From assembly GCF_001270495.1 (NCBI RefSeq), contig NZ_LGUR01000118.1, positions 1-64,000 of the forward strand: a stretch of 64,000 nucleotides of DNA. Direction: 5' to 3'. Of the stretch, positions 37,379 through 47,191 are shown piece by piece (within the stretch, counting starts at the first letter, position 1; each line of letters starts with the position of its first letter). The notes under the pieces were generated by a model, which ran no database searches, was not told the origin of the DNA, and was given only the letters and a program-made list of their open reading frames with translations. Source of the stretch: Streptomyces viridochromogenes. Lineage in GTDB: Bacteria; Actinomycetota; Actinomycetes; Streptomycetales; Streptomycetaceae. Made by a program: the position numbers and the translations under genes.

Positions 37379-38155
37379 TCAGCCCTTGGCGGCCTCCTCC
37401 ACCATCTGCTTCAGCTTGGCCGGGGTCATCGTCTGGTCCTGGTAGATGTTCTTGCCGTTCAGCAGGACCGTCGGCGTGCCGCTGAAGCCGCTCTTCTTGA
37501 ACGCCTCGTTGGACTTGTTGACCCAGCTGTTGTGCGTGCCGTCCTCGACGCACTTGCGGAAGGCGGGGGTGTCCAGGCCCTCGACCTTGGCCGCGAGTTC
37601 CAGAAGCTTGCTGTTCTCGGCGAAGGCGTCGTCCTGCTCGGGCGGCTGGTTCTGGTAGAGCACGTCGTGGTACGGCGTGAACTTCCCGGCGTCCTGGGCG
37701 CAGGCCGCGGCGTTGGCCGCGTTGCGCGAGCCGGTGCCGCCCATGCCGCCGTCGATGATCGTCGCCAGGTGGTAGTCGACTCTGAGCTTGCCGGAGTCCG
37801 TCAGCTCATGGATCGTCGATCGGTACGCTTCCTCGAAGGACTTGCAGGCCGGGCAGCGGAAGTCCTCCCAGACCGTGAGCGTCGACTTGGCGCTCTCCTC
37901 GCCCACCGGGATCGCGAGGCCGTCCTTGCCCTGCGCCCCCGAGGGCCCCACGACCGGCCCCGCCGACTCGCTGCCGTCGTCCTTGCCGGCGTTCGCCGCG
38001 ACGACTCCGATCACCGCCGCGAGTCCCAGGACGCAGACGACACTCGCGCCCACGATCAGCGCGCGGCGCCGCTTGTCGGCGGCCTTCTGCTTGTCACGCT
38101 CGGCCGCCAGCCGCTCCCGGGCGGTCCGCTTTCCCTCAGGATTCTGTTCGCTCAC
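37379..38155 (-). CDS. DsbA-like membrane-anchored thiol:disulfide oxidoreductase
   Basis: 258 aa. A charged cytoplasmic N-terminus (residues 1-31) is followed by one membrane helix (about 33-55) and an extracytoplasmic thioredoxin fold of the DsbA/BdbD type. The active site is CPAC in WEDFRCPACKSFEE and the cis-proline loop is GFSGTPTVLLNG. It is expected to form or rearrange disulfides in exported proteins. It is placed between trpA and lgt, and co-direction with lgt fits a cell-envelope role. Extra cysteines (CAQD and KCVED) may form a second disulfide. Confidence 0.9.
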   Translation of the reverse strand: MSEQNPEGKRTARERLAAERDKQKAADKRRRALIVGASVVCVLGLAAVIGVVAANAGKDDGSESAGPVVGPSGAQGKDGLAIPVGEESAKSTLTVWEDFRCPACKSFEEAYRSTIHELTDSGKLRVDYHLATIIDGGMGGTGSRNAANAAACAQDAGKFTPYHDVLYQNQPPEQDDAFAENSKLLELAAKVEGLDTPAFRKCVEDGTHNSWVNKSNEAFKKSGFSGTPTVLLNGKNIYQDQTMTPAKLKQMVEEAAKG

Positions 38156-38271
38156 ACCCGCAGAACGAACCGGGGAGGCGCAGCGCGCCTCCCCGGCCTC
38201 AGGTCCACCCGTTCGAGCGACTCGTACGGAAGGCCCTTCTTCTGAAGATCCTTCACTCGTGAAGGTGTCCC

Positions 38272-39090
38272 CTACGCCTGTCCGCGCACGCCCTTCGCCA
38301 GGTCACCGGCGAGGGTGCGCACGGCCTCGACGCCGGCCGCGTCGTCCGGCGCGTCAAGCATCCGCTTGACGAAGGCCGAGCCGACGATCACGCCGTCGGC
38401 GAAGCCGGCCACCTCGGCGGCCTGCTCGGCGTTGGAGACGCCGAGGCCGACGCAGACGGGCAGTTCGGTGCCGGTGGCCCGGGTGCGCTCGACCAGGTCC
38501 TGCGCCTGCGCGCCCACGGACGCGCGGGTGCCGGTGACGCCCATCAGCGAGGCGGCGTAGACGAAGCCGCTGCCCGCCGCGGTGATCTGCGCGAGCCGCT
38601 CGTCCTTGCTGCTGGGCGCGACGACGAAGACCGTCGCCAGGCCGTGCTTCTCGGCGTGCTCCCTCCAGAGGGACGCCTCCTGGACGGGCAGGTCGGGCAG
38701 GATGCAGCCCGCACCGCCCGCTTCCGCCAGCTCGGCGGTGAAGCGCTCGACGCCGTAGCGGTCGATGGGGTTCCAGTACGTCATGACGAGGATCGGCTTG
38801 CCGGTGGCCTCGTGCGCCTCGCGGACCGTACGCATGACGTCCGCGATCTTGACTCCGCCGCGCAGGGCGATGTCGTCGGCGGTCTGGATGACGGGACCGT
38901 CGAGGACGGGGTCGCTGTGCGGCAGACCGACCTCCACGACGTCCGCGCCCCCGTCCAGGGCGGCCTTGATCGCCTCGATGCCGCCGTCCACGGTCGGGAA
39001 CCCGGCCGGGAGGTAGGCGATGAGCGCGGAGCGGCCCTCGGCCTTGGCGGCGCGCAGGGTGTCCGTCAACAGCTGGATGTTCCCGCTCAC
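38272..39090 (-). CDS. trpA: Tryptophan synthase alpha subunit
   Basis: 272-aa TIM barrel that splits indole-3-glycerol phosphate to indole and glyceraldehyde phosphate. The catalytic Glu lies in [12 protein letters not shown] and the catalytic Asp in the following [10 protein letters not shown] segment. YLPAGFPT is the N-terminal signature. Its ATG overlaps the trpB stop (4 bp), coupling the two subunits so that indole can be channelled. Confidence 0.96.
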   Translation of the reverse strand: MSGNIQLLTDTLRAAKAEGRSALIAYLPAGFPTVDGGIEAIKAALDGGADVVEVGLPHSDPVLDGPVIQTADDIALRGGVKIADVMRTVREAHEATGKPILVMTYWNPIDRYGVERFTAELAEAGGAGCILPDLPVQEASLWREHAEKHGLATVFVVAPSSKDERLAQITAAGSGFVYAASLMGVTGTRASVGAQAQDLVERTRATGTELPVCVGLGVSNAEQAAEVAGFADGVIVGSAFVKRMLDAPDDAAGVEAVRTLAGDLAKGVRGQA

Positions 39091-40373
39091 TTGGCGTCCC
39101 CCTCGATCTCCGCGCCGGTACCGGCCTCGTCCGCGGCGACGGCCGCGTCCGTGTCGTACAGGCCGAAGTACCGCGCGGCCGTGTCCATGTCCTTGTCACC
39201 GCGGCCGGACAGGTTGACGACGATCAGCCCGTCCTTGCCCAGCTCCTTGCCGACCTCCAGGGCCCCGGCGAGCGCGTGCGCGCTCTCGATGGCCGGGATG
39301 ATGCCCTCGGTGCGGGACAGCAGACGCAGGGCCTGCATGGCAGCGTCGTCGGTGACCGCGCGGTACTCGCCGCGGCCGCTGTCCTTGAGGTAGGAGTGCT
39401 CGGGTCCGATGCCGGGGTAGTCCAGACCCGCCGAGATCGAGTACGGCTCGGTGATCTGGCCCTCCTCGTCCTGGAGGACGTAGGAGCGGGAGCCGTGCAG
39501 GATGCCGGGCTCGCCGGCGGTCAGCGTGGCCGCGTGCTCACCGGTCTCCACGCCGTGCCCGGCGGGCTCGCAGCCGATGAGGCGTACGTCCGTGTCGGGG
39601 ATGAAGGCGTGGAAGAGGCCGATGGCGTTGGAGCCGCCGCCGACGCAGGCGACCGCGGCGTCGGGGAGGCGTCCGGCGCGCTCCAGGAGCTGGCGTCGGG
39701 CCTCCACGCCGATGACGCGGTGGAAGTCGCGGACCATGGCGGGGAAGGGGTGCGGGCCGGCGACCGTACCGAACAGGTAGTGCGTGTGGTCGACGTTGGC
39801 GACCCAGTCGCGGAACGCCTCGTTGATGGCGTCCTTGAGGGTGCGGCTGCCCGACTTCACGGCGATGACCTCGGCGCCGAGCATGCGCATGCGGGCCACG
39901 TTGAGGGCCTGGCGCTGGGTGTCGATCTCGCCCATGTAGATGGTGCAGTCGAGGCCGAACAGCGCGCAGGCCGTCGCCGTCGCGACGCCGTGCTGGCCGG
40001 CGCCGGTCTCCGCGATCACTCGGGTCTTGCCCATGCGCTTGGTGAGCAGGGCCTGGCCGAGCACGTTGTTGATCTTGTGGGAGCCGGTGTGGTTGAGGTC
40101 TTCCCGCTTCAGGAAGATCCGTGCGCCGCCCGCGTGCTCCGCGAAGCGGGGGACCTCGGTGAGGGAGCTGGGGCGGCCGGTGTAGTTGACCAGCAGGTCG
40201 TCGAGCTCGCGGGCGAACTCGGGGTCGTGCTTGGCCTTGTCGTACTCGACGGCCACCTCGTCCACGGCGGCGACGAGGGCCTCCGGGATGAACTTGCCGC
40301 CGAACGCACCGAAGTAGCCTTCGGGGCTGGGGACTTGACCCTCCGGGTCGGGGATGAAGAACTCGCTGGGCAT
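39087..40373 (-). CDS. trpB: Tryptophan synthase beta subunit
   Basis: 428-aa PLP enzyme joining indole and serine. The PLP lysine is Lys100 in [16 protein letters not shown], the phosphate loop is [13 protein letters not shown], and [12 protein letters not shown] contains the catalytic Glu region. The start ATG is preceded by a weak GTGAGG site. A 136-bp gap carrying part of a Streptomyces intergenic repeat separates it from trpM. Confidence 0.96.
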   Translation of the reverse strand: MPSEFFIPDPEGQVPSPEGYFGAFGGKFIPEALVAAVDEVAVEYDKAKHDPEFARELDDLLVNYTGRPSSLTEVPRFAEHAGGARIFLKREDLNHTGSHKINNVLGQALLTKRMGKTRVIAETGAGQHGVATATACALFGLDCTIYMGEIDTQRQALNVARMRMLGAEVIAVKSGSRTLKDAINEAFRDWVANVDHTHYLFGTVAGPHPFPAMVRDFHRVIGVEARRQLLERAGRLPDAAVACVGGGSNAIGLFHAFIPDTDVRLIGCEPAGHGVETGEHAATLTAGEPGILHGSRSYVLQDEEGQITEPYSISAGLDYPGIGPEHSYLKDSGRGEYRAVTDDAAMQALRLLSRTEGIIPAIESAHALAGALEVGKELGKDGLIVVNLSGRGDKDMDTAARYFGLYDTDAAVAADEAGTGAEIEGDAK

Positions 40374-40439
40374 GAGTGAACCTCACGGTGAGTGGTGTGT
40401 GAACAGCACTAATCGCCGTGGGGGCGGGTTTTGTCCGTT

Positions 40440-40515
40440 GGCTGCAGGCCCGATGTGGCTTGTCGCGCCAGCGCGGCGGTAGCCGCACATCAAACAGAGC
40501 CCCGCGCCCCTATGG
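40440..40515. repeat. Streptomyces-type interspersed intergenic repeat between trpM and trpB
   Basis: The stretch contains GGCTTGTCGCGCC, a GCGGCGGTAGCCGC mini-hairpin and CCCCGCGCCCCTATGGGGCGC, which pairs with itself (GCGCCCC/GGGGCGC, 3-base loop at about 40504-40520). Variants of this GC-rich hairpin repeat are common between Streptomyces genes (recollection, not searched). Its last hairpin overlaps the 3' end and stop codon of trpM. Confidence 0.55.
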
Positions 40516-40677
40516 GGCGCGCTGCCATCGACGGCCGTTGACCTGCCCAGGTTCGTCTCCGATGACGTAGCGCACGCGACGGCCGTGCACGCGGCGTGCC
40601 GGCGCGCGGCAGCCGCGAGGGCGGCAGCCGCGCGCGAGGCGGGCGTACCGGTCCACGGTCGTCACAGTGCGATTCAT
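40510..40677 (-). CDS. trpM: TrpM/TrpX-like small protein
   Basis: 55-aa basic protein, too short for routine calls. It begins MNRTVTTVDRYARLARGCRP and is very rich in arginine with two cysteines. It lies between trpC (21-bp gap) and trpB in the same orientation, exactly where Streptomyces coelicolor has the small gene trpX/trpM, whose product modulates tryptophan synthesis and differentiation. The stop codon TAG falls inside the loop of a GGGGCGC hairpin, and the last residues QRAP are encoded by the stem. The C-terminus may therefore have been reset by the intergenic repeat, and the protein is shorter than the 63 aa I recall for S. coelicolor TrpM. Confidence 0.75.
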   Translation of the reverse strand: MNRTVTTVDRYARLARGCRPRGCRAPARRVHGRRVRYVIGDEPGQVNGRRWQRAP

Positions 40678-40698
40678 CGGGGTCAGCCTAGCGGGTGA

Positions 40699-41508
40699 TC
40701 AGCCGCGCCCGTGGCGCAGTGCCGGGTGCTCGCCCGCCGCCACCAGGTCGGAGACCGCCGACTTCGGGTCCTTGCCGGTCACCAGGGACTCGCCGACCAG
40801 GACCGCGTCGGCGCCTGCGTTGGCGTAGGCGATGAGGTCGTGGGGGCCGCGGACGCCCGATTCGGCGACCTTGACGAGGTGGGCCGGGATCTCGGGCGCG
40901 ACGCGCTCGAACGTCCCGCGGTCGACCTCCAGGGTCTTCAGGTTCCGCGCGTTGACGCCGATGATCTTCGCGCCCGCGTCCACGGCACGCTCGACCTCGT
41001 CCTCGTCGTGCACCTCGACCAGCGGGGTCAGGCCGATGGAGACCGCACGCTCGATCAGCGATTCCAGCGCCGACTGGTCGAGGGCGGCGACGATCAGGAG
41101 CGCGAGGTCGGCGCCGTACGCCCGGGCCTCCCACAGCTGGTACGACGTGACGATGAAGTCCTTGCGCAGGACCGGGATGTCCACACGGGCGCGGACAGCC
41201 TCCAGGTCGGCCAGCGAGCCGCCGAAGCGGCGCTGCTCCGTCAGCACGGAGATGACGGCCGCGCCGCCCGCCTCGTAGTCCGCGGCGAGTCCGGCCGGGT
41301 CGGCGATCGCGGCCAGCGCACCCTTGGAGGGGCTGGAGCGCTTGACCTCGCAGATGACCTTGACGCCGTCGCCCTTCAGTGCGGCGACCCCGTCCTTCGC
41401 CGCGGGAGCCTTGGCCGCGCGCTCCTTGAGCTCGTCGAGGCTGACGCGCGCCTGCCGCTCCGCGAGGTCGGCACGGACTCCGTCGATGATCTCGTCGAGC
41501 ACACTCAC
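40699..41508 (-). CDS. trpC: Indole-3-glycerol phosphate synthase
   Basis: 269-aa TIM barrel closing the indole ring. [12 protein letters not shown] holds the catalytic lysine, VLRKDFIV the second lysine, and [12 protein letters not shown] and AESGV the phosphate and catalytic regions. It is monofunctional: there is no fused TrpF domain. GTG start, after GAAAGGGGGCC. First of trpC-trpM-trpB-trpA. The 182-bp upstream gap shows no tryptophan-rich leader peptide, so ribosome-mediated attenuation at this operon is not evident. Confidence 0.95.
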   Translation of the reverse strand: MSVLDEIIDGVRADLAERQARVSLDELKERAAKAPAAKDGVAALKGDGVKVICEVKRSSPSKGALAAIADPAGLAADYEAGGAAVISVLTEQRRFGGSLADLEAVRARVDIPVLRKDFIVTSYQLWEARAYGADLALLIVAALDQSALESLIERAVSIGLTPLVEVHDEDEVERAVDAGAKIIGVNARNLKTLEVDRGTFERVAPEIPAHLVKVAESGVRGPHDLIAYANAGADAVLVGESLVTGKDPKSAVSDLVAAGEHPALRHGRG

Positions 41509-41690
41509 GCGAGCGGCCCCCTTTCAGACGGTGGACTGTGAAAGCGGTACGAAACCTATGGTCACTGTGATGATATCCGGAGGAGGGCGAAGGCTTCGCA
41601 TCCGGTTGACGCCGATCCGTCCCCCACCCTCCAACCAGCTTCGCACGGCTCGGGCGGGAGGTGCTCCCCTACTGGACGCTCTCCAGTTGA

Positions 41691-42137
41691 TCAAGGATGA
41701 AGCCAGCCACCGAACGGCAGGTTCCGGACAACCGTGAAGAGCAGCAGCAACGCACCCGCGGCCCACAGCTGCACGGGCCCGAGATCGATTCTGAACGGTC
41801 GTCCGCGTGCCGCACGGACCACCCACACGGTCCACACCACGGCGAAGAGCGCATAGCCGACGACGGCCAGCGCGTTGTCCTGGAGCGCCGCCGGGAGGTC
41901 CCCGTGGACCACGGCGTGCGCACTGCGCAGTCCGCCGCAACCGGGGCAGTAGAGGCCGGTGTACTGCAGGAGCGGACAGGCGGGGTAGTGGCCGGGCTCG
42001 TTCGGGTCCACGGCGCCGACGTACGCGAAGGCGCCGGCGACGGCCGCGAGGACCCCGGCAGGGACAGCCAGCCGCCTCAGCCCGCTCGCCGGTCCAGGCC
42101 GCGTCACCCTCCGGCCGTCGGTGTTCACGCCTCGCAT
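41691..42137 (-). CDS. DUF2752 membrane protein
   Basis: 148 aa with four hydrophobic helices. The family hallmark YPACPLLQYTGLYCPGCGG places cysteines just after the first helix. It is found next to trp genes in many Streptomyces but has no established function. Basic N-terminus, so the N-terminus is probably inside. An ATG at 42137 follows a weak ribosome site. Confidence 0.82.
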   Translation of the reverse strand: MRGVNTDGRRVTRPGPASGLRRLAVPAGVLAAVAGAFAYVGAVDPNEPGHYPACPLLQYTGLYCPGCGGLRSAHAVVHGDLPAALQDNALAVVGYALFAVVWTVWVVRAARGRPFRIDLGPVQLWAAGALLLLFTVVRNLPFGGWLHP

Positions 42138-42239
42138 TCTGCCCCGTGCGGGCGGCTACGCGCGCGTGAGGGCGGCTTCCGGTACGTCGTGCACCGGGAG
42201 CCGCCCTCACGCGAGGCCGTACGAGACCGCCGTACGGGA

Positions 42240-42485
42240 TCAGCCCTGGACGTCCGCCGTCTCACGCTTCTCAGCGAGGAGCACGTGCGAGTCCTTGGGC
42301 TGGCCGAGGCCCATGCCGCGCATGATCCAGCCGACGACGCCGCCGAGGACCACGACACCCAGGCCGGCCCAGAAGCCCGCGGGCTGGGCCATCACCATGA
42401 AGGCGCCCGAGACGCAGAAACCGATGAAGGCGATCGTGACACCGGTCCAGGCGGCCGGGGTGTGACCGTGGCTGCTGCCCGCCAT
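42240..42485 (-). CDS. HGxxPAAW-motif small membrane protein
   Basis: 81 aa. The N-terminal motif HGHTPAAW is conserved in actinobacteria, followed by two hydrophobic helices (about residues 15-33 and 38-56) and a polar tail. Function unknown. The ATG is preceded by AAGAGGAGCAAGC, a strong ribosome site. It lies between the DUF2752 and Trp-associated membrane protein genes, all leftward. Confidence 0.85.
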   Translation of the reverse strand: MAGSSHGHTPAAWTGVTIAFIGFCVSGAFMVMAQPAGFWAGLGVVVLGGVVGWIMRGMGLGQPKDSHVLLAEKRETADVQG

Positions 42486-42597
42486 TGCTTGCTCCTCTTG
42501 CTGTGTACGTGTTGTACGTGGGTGAGCCGGTCGCTCGCTGTCATTGTCCCGTACGCGCCCGCGTGCGGTGATCGGGGGTCACGGCGCGGCCGCCCGG

Positions 42598-43230
42598 TCA
42601 GGTGCCGGTCGGGTCCTCACCGCGGTCGAGGGCCTTCCAGAGTTCCTCGGGGCGGTCGGGGTCGGCGGCCGGGGACCTGCGGCGGGGCCGGGGGACGCCA
42701 CCGCGCTCGTAGCGGCCGGACATGCCGGGCCACAGCCGGCCGTAGCGCAGGGCCAGCAGTCCGGCGAGCAGGATCAGCACGCCGCCGACGGCCGCGACGT
42801 ACGGCCAGGCGGTGTGGGTGAGGGTCTGGACGGTGGCCGAGGTGTCGCCGGACGCCTGCGCGGCCTTCTCGTCCAGCGCGGCGCTGTCGGAGGCGCCGAG
42901 CAGGGCGGCGGCGACGGTGCCGGCGCCGGAGAGCGCGAGCAGGGCGGCGACCATGAAGCGGCCGGCCCGGCGGACGGCGAAGACGGCGACGAGCGCGGCG
43001 AGCCCCACTATGGCCAGGGCCGCGGGAACGCCCGTGACGTCACTGCCCTTGGCGATCAGCGGGAACGGGCCGCCGGCCACCGTCACGGTGCCCTCCGACC
43101 AGCGCTGCCGGGTCGAGAGCAGCGCGACGGCCGCGCCGAGGGCACCGCACAGCAGGGCGACGGCGAGGCTCAGACGGCCGGCCCGGGCGGAACCGGGGGC
43201 TTCGGAACGGGGGTGCGGAACAGCAGTCAC
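42598..43230 (-). CDS. Trp-operon-associated membrane protein (TIGR02234 type)
   Basis: About 210 aa. Four hydrophobic helices and a polar C-terminus ending RPEELWKALDRGEDPTGT, typical of the actinobacterial TIGR02234 family found in trp operons. RWSEGTVTVAGGPFPLIAKG between helices 1 and 2 would be outside the cell. It may relate to tryptophan or precursor handling but is uncharacterised. The start is uncertain: GTG codons at 43230, 43239 and 43245 are in frame; 43230 has AGTGGA upstream. Confidence 0.8.
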   Translation of the reverse strand: MTAVPHPRSEAPGSARAGRLSLAVALLCGALGAAVALLSTRQRWSEGTVTVAGGPFPLIAKGSDVTGVPAALAIVGLAALVAVFAVRRAGRFMVAALLALSGAGTVAAALLGASDSAALDEKAAQASGDTSATVQTLTHTAWPYVAAVGGVLILLAGLLALRYGRLWPGMSGRYERGGVPRPRRRSPAADPDRPEELWKALDRGEDPTGT

Positions 43231-43245
43231 GTAGTCCACTATCAC

Positions 43246-43279
43246 CCGAACCCCGGGCGAACACTCACCCGGGGTTCGG
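43246..43279. terminator. Perfect 12-bp hairpin between trpE and the Trp-associated membrane gene
   Basis: CCGAACCCCGGG (43246-43257) and CCCGGGGTTCGG (43268-43279) pair perfectly around a 10-base loop, 22 bp after the trpE stop. There is no T-run. It may be a terminator or a processing/stabilising hairpin limiting expression of the downstream gene. Confidence 0.65.
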
Positions 43280-43300
43280 CTAAGGGGTTGCGTGAGCCGG

Positions 43301-44788
43301 TTACGTGAGCCGGTTTGCCGTGTGGACCGCCCGCAGGACCGCCGCCGCCTTGTTCCGGCACTCGGTGTCCTCGGCGACCGGGTCCGAGTCGGCGACGATG
43401 CCCGCGCCGGCCTGGACGTACGCCGTGCCGCCGCGCAGCAGTGCCGTACGGATCGCGATGGCGGTGTCAGAGTCGCCCGCGAAGTCGAGGTAGCCGACGC
43501 AGCCGCCGTACAAGCCCCGCCTGGACGGTTCGAGTTCGTCGATGATCTGCATCGCGCGGGGCTTGGGGGCACCGGAGAGGGTGCCGGCCGGGAAGCAGGC
43601 CGTCAGGACGTCGAAGGCCGTGCGGCCGGGTGCCACGCGGCCCGTCACCGTCGAGACGATGTGCATCACGTGCGAGTACCGCTCGATGGTCATGAAGTCG
43701 ACGACCTCGACCGAACCCGGCTCGCAGACCCGCCCCAGGTCGTTGCGGCCGAGGTCGACCAGCATGAGGTGCTCGGCGCGCTCCTTGGGGTCGGCGAGCA
43801 GTTCGTCGGCGAGGGCCTGGTCCTCCTGCGGGGTGGCCCCGCGCCACCGCGTGCCGGCGATGGGGTGGACCATCGCCTGCCCGTCCTCGACCTTCACCAG
43901 GGCTTCGGGGGACGATCCGACGACGTCGAATCCGTCGAAGCGGAAGAGGTACATGTACGGCGACGGGTTGGTCGCCCTGAGCACCCGGTAGACGTCCAAC
44001 GCGCTTGCCGTGCACGGCGTTTCGAAGCGCTGGGAGGGGACCACCTGGAAGGCCTCGCCGGCCCGGATGCGCTCCTTGACGTCCTCGACGGCCTCCTGGA
44101 AGTCCTCGCCGCCCCAGAGGGCCGTGTACTCCGGGAGCTCGGAGGGCGGGAGCACGGCCGGCGGCTGGGCGACCGGGCGCGTCAGGTCGGCCTGCATGGC
44201 GTCGAGGCGGGCGACCGCGTCCGCGTAGGCCTCGTCGACGCCCGTGTCGAGGTCGTTGTGGTTGATCGCGTTGGCGATCAGCAGGACGGAGCCCTCCCAG
44301 TGGTCCATGACGGCGAGGTCACTGGTGAGCAGCATGGTCAGCTCGGGCAGCTTCAGGTCGTCCCGCTCGCCGGGGCCGATCTTCTCCAGGCGGCGCACGA
44401 TGTCGTAGCCGAGATAGCCGACCATGCCGCCGGTGAAGGGCGGCAGGCCCAGGTCGTGGGCGAGGTCGCGCGGGGTGTGCAGGGCCTCGATGGTGGTGCG
44501 CAGGGCGGCCAGCGGGTCGCCCTCGACGGGGACGCCGACGGGCGGGGTGCCGAGCCAGTGGGCCTGTCCGTCTCGCTCGGTGAGGGTCCCGGCGGACCGG
44601 ACGCCCACGAACGAGTAGCGGGACCAGGAGCGGCCGTTCTCCGCGGACTCCAGCAGGAAGGTGCCCGGGCGCTCGGCGGCGAGCTTGCGGTAGAGGGCGA
44701 CCGGGGTGTCGCCGTCGGCGAGGAGCTTGCGGGTGACCGGGATGACGCGACGGTCGGAGGCCAGCTTGCGGAAGGTCTCGAGGTCCAT
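43301..44788 (-). CDS. trpE: Anthranilate synthase component I
   Basis: 495-aa chorismate-utilising enzyme. The N-terminal LLESAEN motif is the tryptophan-binding feedback site. C-terminal catalytic motifs are [40 protein letters not shown] and [12 protein letters not shown]. No glutamine-amidotransferase domain is fused and no trpG is adjacent, so the glutaminase subunit must be encoded elsewhere. The start ATG lies 11 bp after the hisI stop, so hisI and trpE are co-transcribed. Confidence 0.95.
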   Translation of the reverse strand: MDLETFRKLASDRRVIPVTRKLLADGDTPVALYRKLAAERPGTFLLESAENGRSWSRYSFVGVRSAGTLTERDGQAHWLGTPPVGVPVEGDPLAALRTTIEALHTPRDLAHDLGLPPFTGGMVGYLGYDIVRRLEKIGPGERDDLKLPELTMLLTSDLAVMDHWEGSVLLIANAINHNDLDTGVDEAYADAVARLDAMQADLTRPVAQPPAVLPPSELPEYTALWGGEDFQEAVEDVKERIRAGEAFQVVPSQRFETPCTASALDVYRVLRATNPSPYMYLFRFDGFDVVGSSPEALVKVEDGQAMVHPIAGTRWRGATPQEDQALADELLADPKERAEHLMLVDLGRNDLGRVCEPGSVEVVDFMTIERYSHVMHIVSTVTGRVAPGRTAFDVLTACFPAGTLSGAPKPRAMQIIDELEPSRRGLYGGCVGYLDFAGDSDTAIAIRTALLRGGTAYVQAGAGIVADSDPVAEDTECRNKAAAVLRAVHTANRLT

Positions 44789-44799
44789 GGCGGCTGACC

Positions 44800-45201
44800 T
44801 TACTGATCCGAGGCCGGTACGCCGGAATCGGCGCCGTCCTTGAGCAGTACGTCCTCGTCGAAGCAGGTGCGCGCGCCCGTGTGGCAGGCCGCACCGACCT
44901 GGTCGACCTTGACGAGCACGGTGTCCGCGTCGCAGTCGAGGGCGACGGACCTGACCCACTGGAAGTGGCCGGAGGTGTCGCCCTTGACCCAGTACTCCCC
45001 GCGGCTGCGCGACCAGTAGGTGCAGCGGCCGGTGGTGAGCGTCCGATGCAGCGCCTCGTCGTCCATCCAGCCGAGCATCAGCACCTCTCCGGTGTCGTAC
45101 TGCTGGGCGATGGCAGGCAGGAGCCCGTCCGCGCTGCGCTTGAGCCGTGCGGCGATCTCGGGGTCCAGCCGACTGGGCTGACGGGGCGTACTGGTGGTCA
45201 T
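44800..45201 (-). CDS. hisI: Phosphoribosyl-AMP cyclohydrolase
   Basis: 133-aa zinc/magnesium enzyme of histidine synthesis (step 3). [16 protein letters not shown], the metal motif [11 protein letters not shown] and the zinc cysteines in ACHTGARTC are present. It lacks the HisE domain. It is separated from the main his operon and sits 11 bp before trpE, tying a histidine gene to tryptophan synthesis. The ATG at 45201 was chosen; an ATG at 45210 is in frame. Confidence 0.93.
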   Translation of the reverse strand: MTTSTPRQPSRLDPEIAARLKRSADGLLPAIAQQYDTGEVLMLGWMDDEALHRTLTTGRCTYWSRSRGEYWVKGDTSGHFQWVRSVALDCDADTVLVKVDQVGAACHTGARTCFDEDVLLKDGADSGVPASDQ

Positions 45202-45284
45202 GCATGCCATTGTGCCGCGCGCCACTGACAACCCTGGGTGACCGTCCATTGGGCGGACCTGATACGTGGTCGTAGGCTGACTGC

Positions 45285-45920
45285 ATGTCGACCTTCGCCA
45301 AGCGTGAACGACTTCTCCTGGCCGACCTCTTGGAGGCCGAGGGCCCGGACGCCCCCACCCTCTGCGAGGGCTGGACGACGCGTGACCTGGCCGCGCACGT
45401 GGTGGTGCGCGAGCGCCGGCCCGACGCCGCCGCCGGGATCCTGATCAAGCAGCTCGCCCCGCGCCTGGACAAGGCGATGGAGGAGTTCGCGGCCAAGCCG
45501 TACGAGGAGCTGATCCAGCTCATCCGCACCGGCCCGCCGCGCTTCTCGCCGTTCCAGCTCAAGCAGATCGACGAGGCGTCGAACACGATCGAGTTCTACG
45601 TCCACACGGAGGACGTCCGCCGCGCCCAGCCGGACTGGACGCCGCGCGAACTCGACCCGGTCTTCCAGGACGCCCTGTGGTCCCGCCTGGAGCGCTCCGC
45701 CCGCCTGGTGGGCCGCACCGCCCCCACGGGCCTCGTTCTGCGCCGCCCCGACGGCCAGACCGCGGTCGCCCACAAGGGCACGCCCGTCGTCACGGTGACC
45801 GGCGAGCCGTCGGAGCTGCTGCTGTTCGCCTACGGCCGCCAGAGCGCCGCCAAGGTCGAGCTGGACGGCGACAAGGACGCGATCACCAAGCTGCACGAGG
45901 GGAAGCAGCTGGGGATCTGA
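45285..45920 (+). CDS. TIGR03085-type metal-binding protein (DinB/MDMPI superfamily)
   Basis: 211 aa. The helical-bundle metal site is seen as the conserved His in [14 protein letters not shown] and the His in [12 protein letters not shown], typical of mycothiol-dependent maleylpyruvate-isomerase/DinB-like proteins. TIGR03085 members are actinobacterial and uncharacterised, and a mycothiol-linked transferase role is possible. It diverges from hisI across an 83-bp gap. Confidence 0.85.
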   Translation: MSTFAKRERLLLADLLEAEGPDAPTLCEGWTTRDLAAHVVVRERRPDAAAGILIKQLAPRLDKAMEEFAAKPYEELIQLIRTGPPRFSPFQLKQIDEASNTIEFYVHTEDVRRAQPDWTPRELDPVFQDALWSRLERSARLVGRTAPTGLVLRRPDGQTAVAHKGTPVVTVTGEPSELLLFAYGRQSAAKVELDGDKDAITKLHEGKQLGI

Positions 45921-45924
45921 GAGG

Positions 45925-47181
45925 TCACTTCGGGAGTTCGGCGCGGCGCAGACCGGGCACGCACAGGGCGATCACTCCGCCCAGCCCGCACACCGCCGCG
46001 CTGACCACGAAGACCGGGCCGGTGCCCCAGGCACCGATGGCGGTGGCGGACAGGGGCATGCTGAGCGGCGCGAAACCGAGGCTGACCAGCCCGGAGACGG
46101 CGGTGACGCGGCCCAGGTAGGCGGCGTCGGCCTGGGTCTGCAGCAGGGCGCCGCACATGGCGCCGCTGAGCCCGGCGAGCAGTCCGATGAGCAGGGCGAC
46201 CCCGACGGCCGCGACCACGCCGGTCACGAAGGCCAGGGCGCCGATCGCGACCGACCCGGCGAGAATCGTGCAGCCTGCCACCCGCCCGGCGTGCGGCAGG
46301 CTGCCGCGCACGGTCAGCAGCAGGGACGCGGCACCCGCGCCGACGCCGAAACCGGCGAGCACCCAGCCCATTCCGGAGGCGCCCCAGCCCCGCTCGTCGG
46401 CGAGCAGCGTCAGGCCGACGTTGAGCGGGCCGACGAAGCCGAGGTCACCGAGGGCGATGGCCAGCATCAGCGGAGCGAGCACCCGGTGGCGGCGGATGTA
46501 GGCGAGGCCGGCCACCAGATCGCGCCAGGCGGTGCCGCCCCGCGCGGCCGCCTTGTCGTCGGCGGGCAGCTCCCGTATGCGCACGGAGACCAGCAGCGGC
46601 AGCGACACCGCGATGAGCAGCCCGGCGAGGCCGAACGCGGCCGACGCGCCCCCGACCGCGACCCCGAGACCGCCGAGCGGACCGCCGACGACGCTCGCGA
46701 AGCGGATCCCGAGGCCCCGCATGCCCTGCACGCGCGCGAGCTGGTCGCGTGTCGTCACGCGCGCGGGGAGCGCACCCACGGCCGGCATGAACACGGCGTC
46801 GACGGTGCCGAAGACCAGGGCGAGCGCGGCCAGCGGCCATAGGCCCGGGGTGGTGAAGAAGAGCAGTCCGGCCACCGCGAGGACGGCCGCGCACCGCACG
46901 GCGTCGCTGCCGATGACGACCTTGCGCGGCCCGAGCCGGTCGGCGATCACTCCCCCGCCCAGCATCAGCAGGGCCCGCGGCACGGCGCTCACCGCCATGA
47001 CCACTCCGGCCTGGGACGGCGAACCGGCCTGTACGGCCGCCCAGGACAGGGCGATGTAGTAGACGCTGTCGCCGATCATCGAGGAGGTGTAGGCGGCGAG
47101 CCAGCGCAGGACGTTGGGGTCGCGGTGGGCGGGGCGCGCCGAGACCGGTGTGGTCCCTAAGGCGGTGAGCAGCGAAGGCAC
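45925..47181 (-). CDS. MFS transporter
   Basis: 418 aa with about 12 hydrophobic helices. The loop 2-3 motif GVIADRLGPRKVV is the MFS motif A. It resembles the DHA3-like drug-efflux group. It lies 10 bp downstream of an ArsR-type regulator in the same operon, so export of a toxic compound sensed by that regulator is likely. Substrate unknown. Confidence 0.88.
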   Translation of the reverse strand: MPSLLTALGTTPVSARPAHRDPNVLRWLAAYTSSMIGDSVYYIALSWAAVQAGSPSQAGVVMAVSAVPRALLMLGGGVIADRLGPRKVVIGSDAVRCAAVLAVAGLLFFTTPGLWPLAALALVFGTVDAVFMPAVGALPARVTTRDQLARVQGMRGLGIRFASVVGGPLGGLGVAVGGASAAFGLAGLLIAVSLPLLVSVRIRELPADDKAAARGGTAWRDLVAGLAYIRRHRVLAPLMLAIALGDLGFVGPLNVGLTLLADERGWGASGMGWVLAGFGVGAGAASLLLTVRGSLPHAGRVAGCTILAGSVAIGALAFVTGVVAAVGVALLIGLLAGLSGAMCGALLQTQADAAYLGRVTAVSGLVSLGFAPLSMPLSATAIGAWGTGPVFVVSAAVCGLGGVIALCVPGLRRAELPK

Positions 47182-47191
47182 GTCGGTCCTC

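Noticed and set aside
41509..41690. Tryptophan attenuator leader peptide upstream of trpC
   Set aside because: No short frame with consecutive Trp codons was found in the 182-bp gap on the coding strand.
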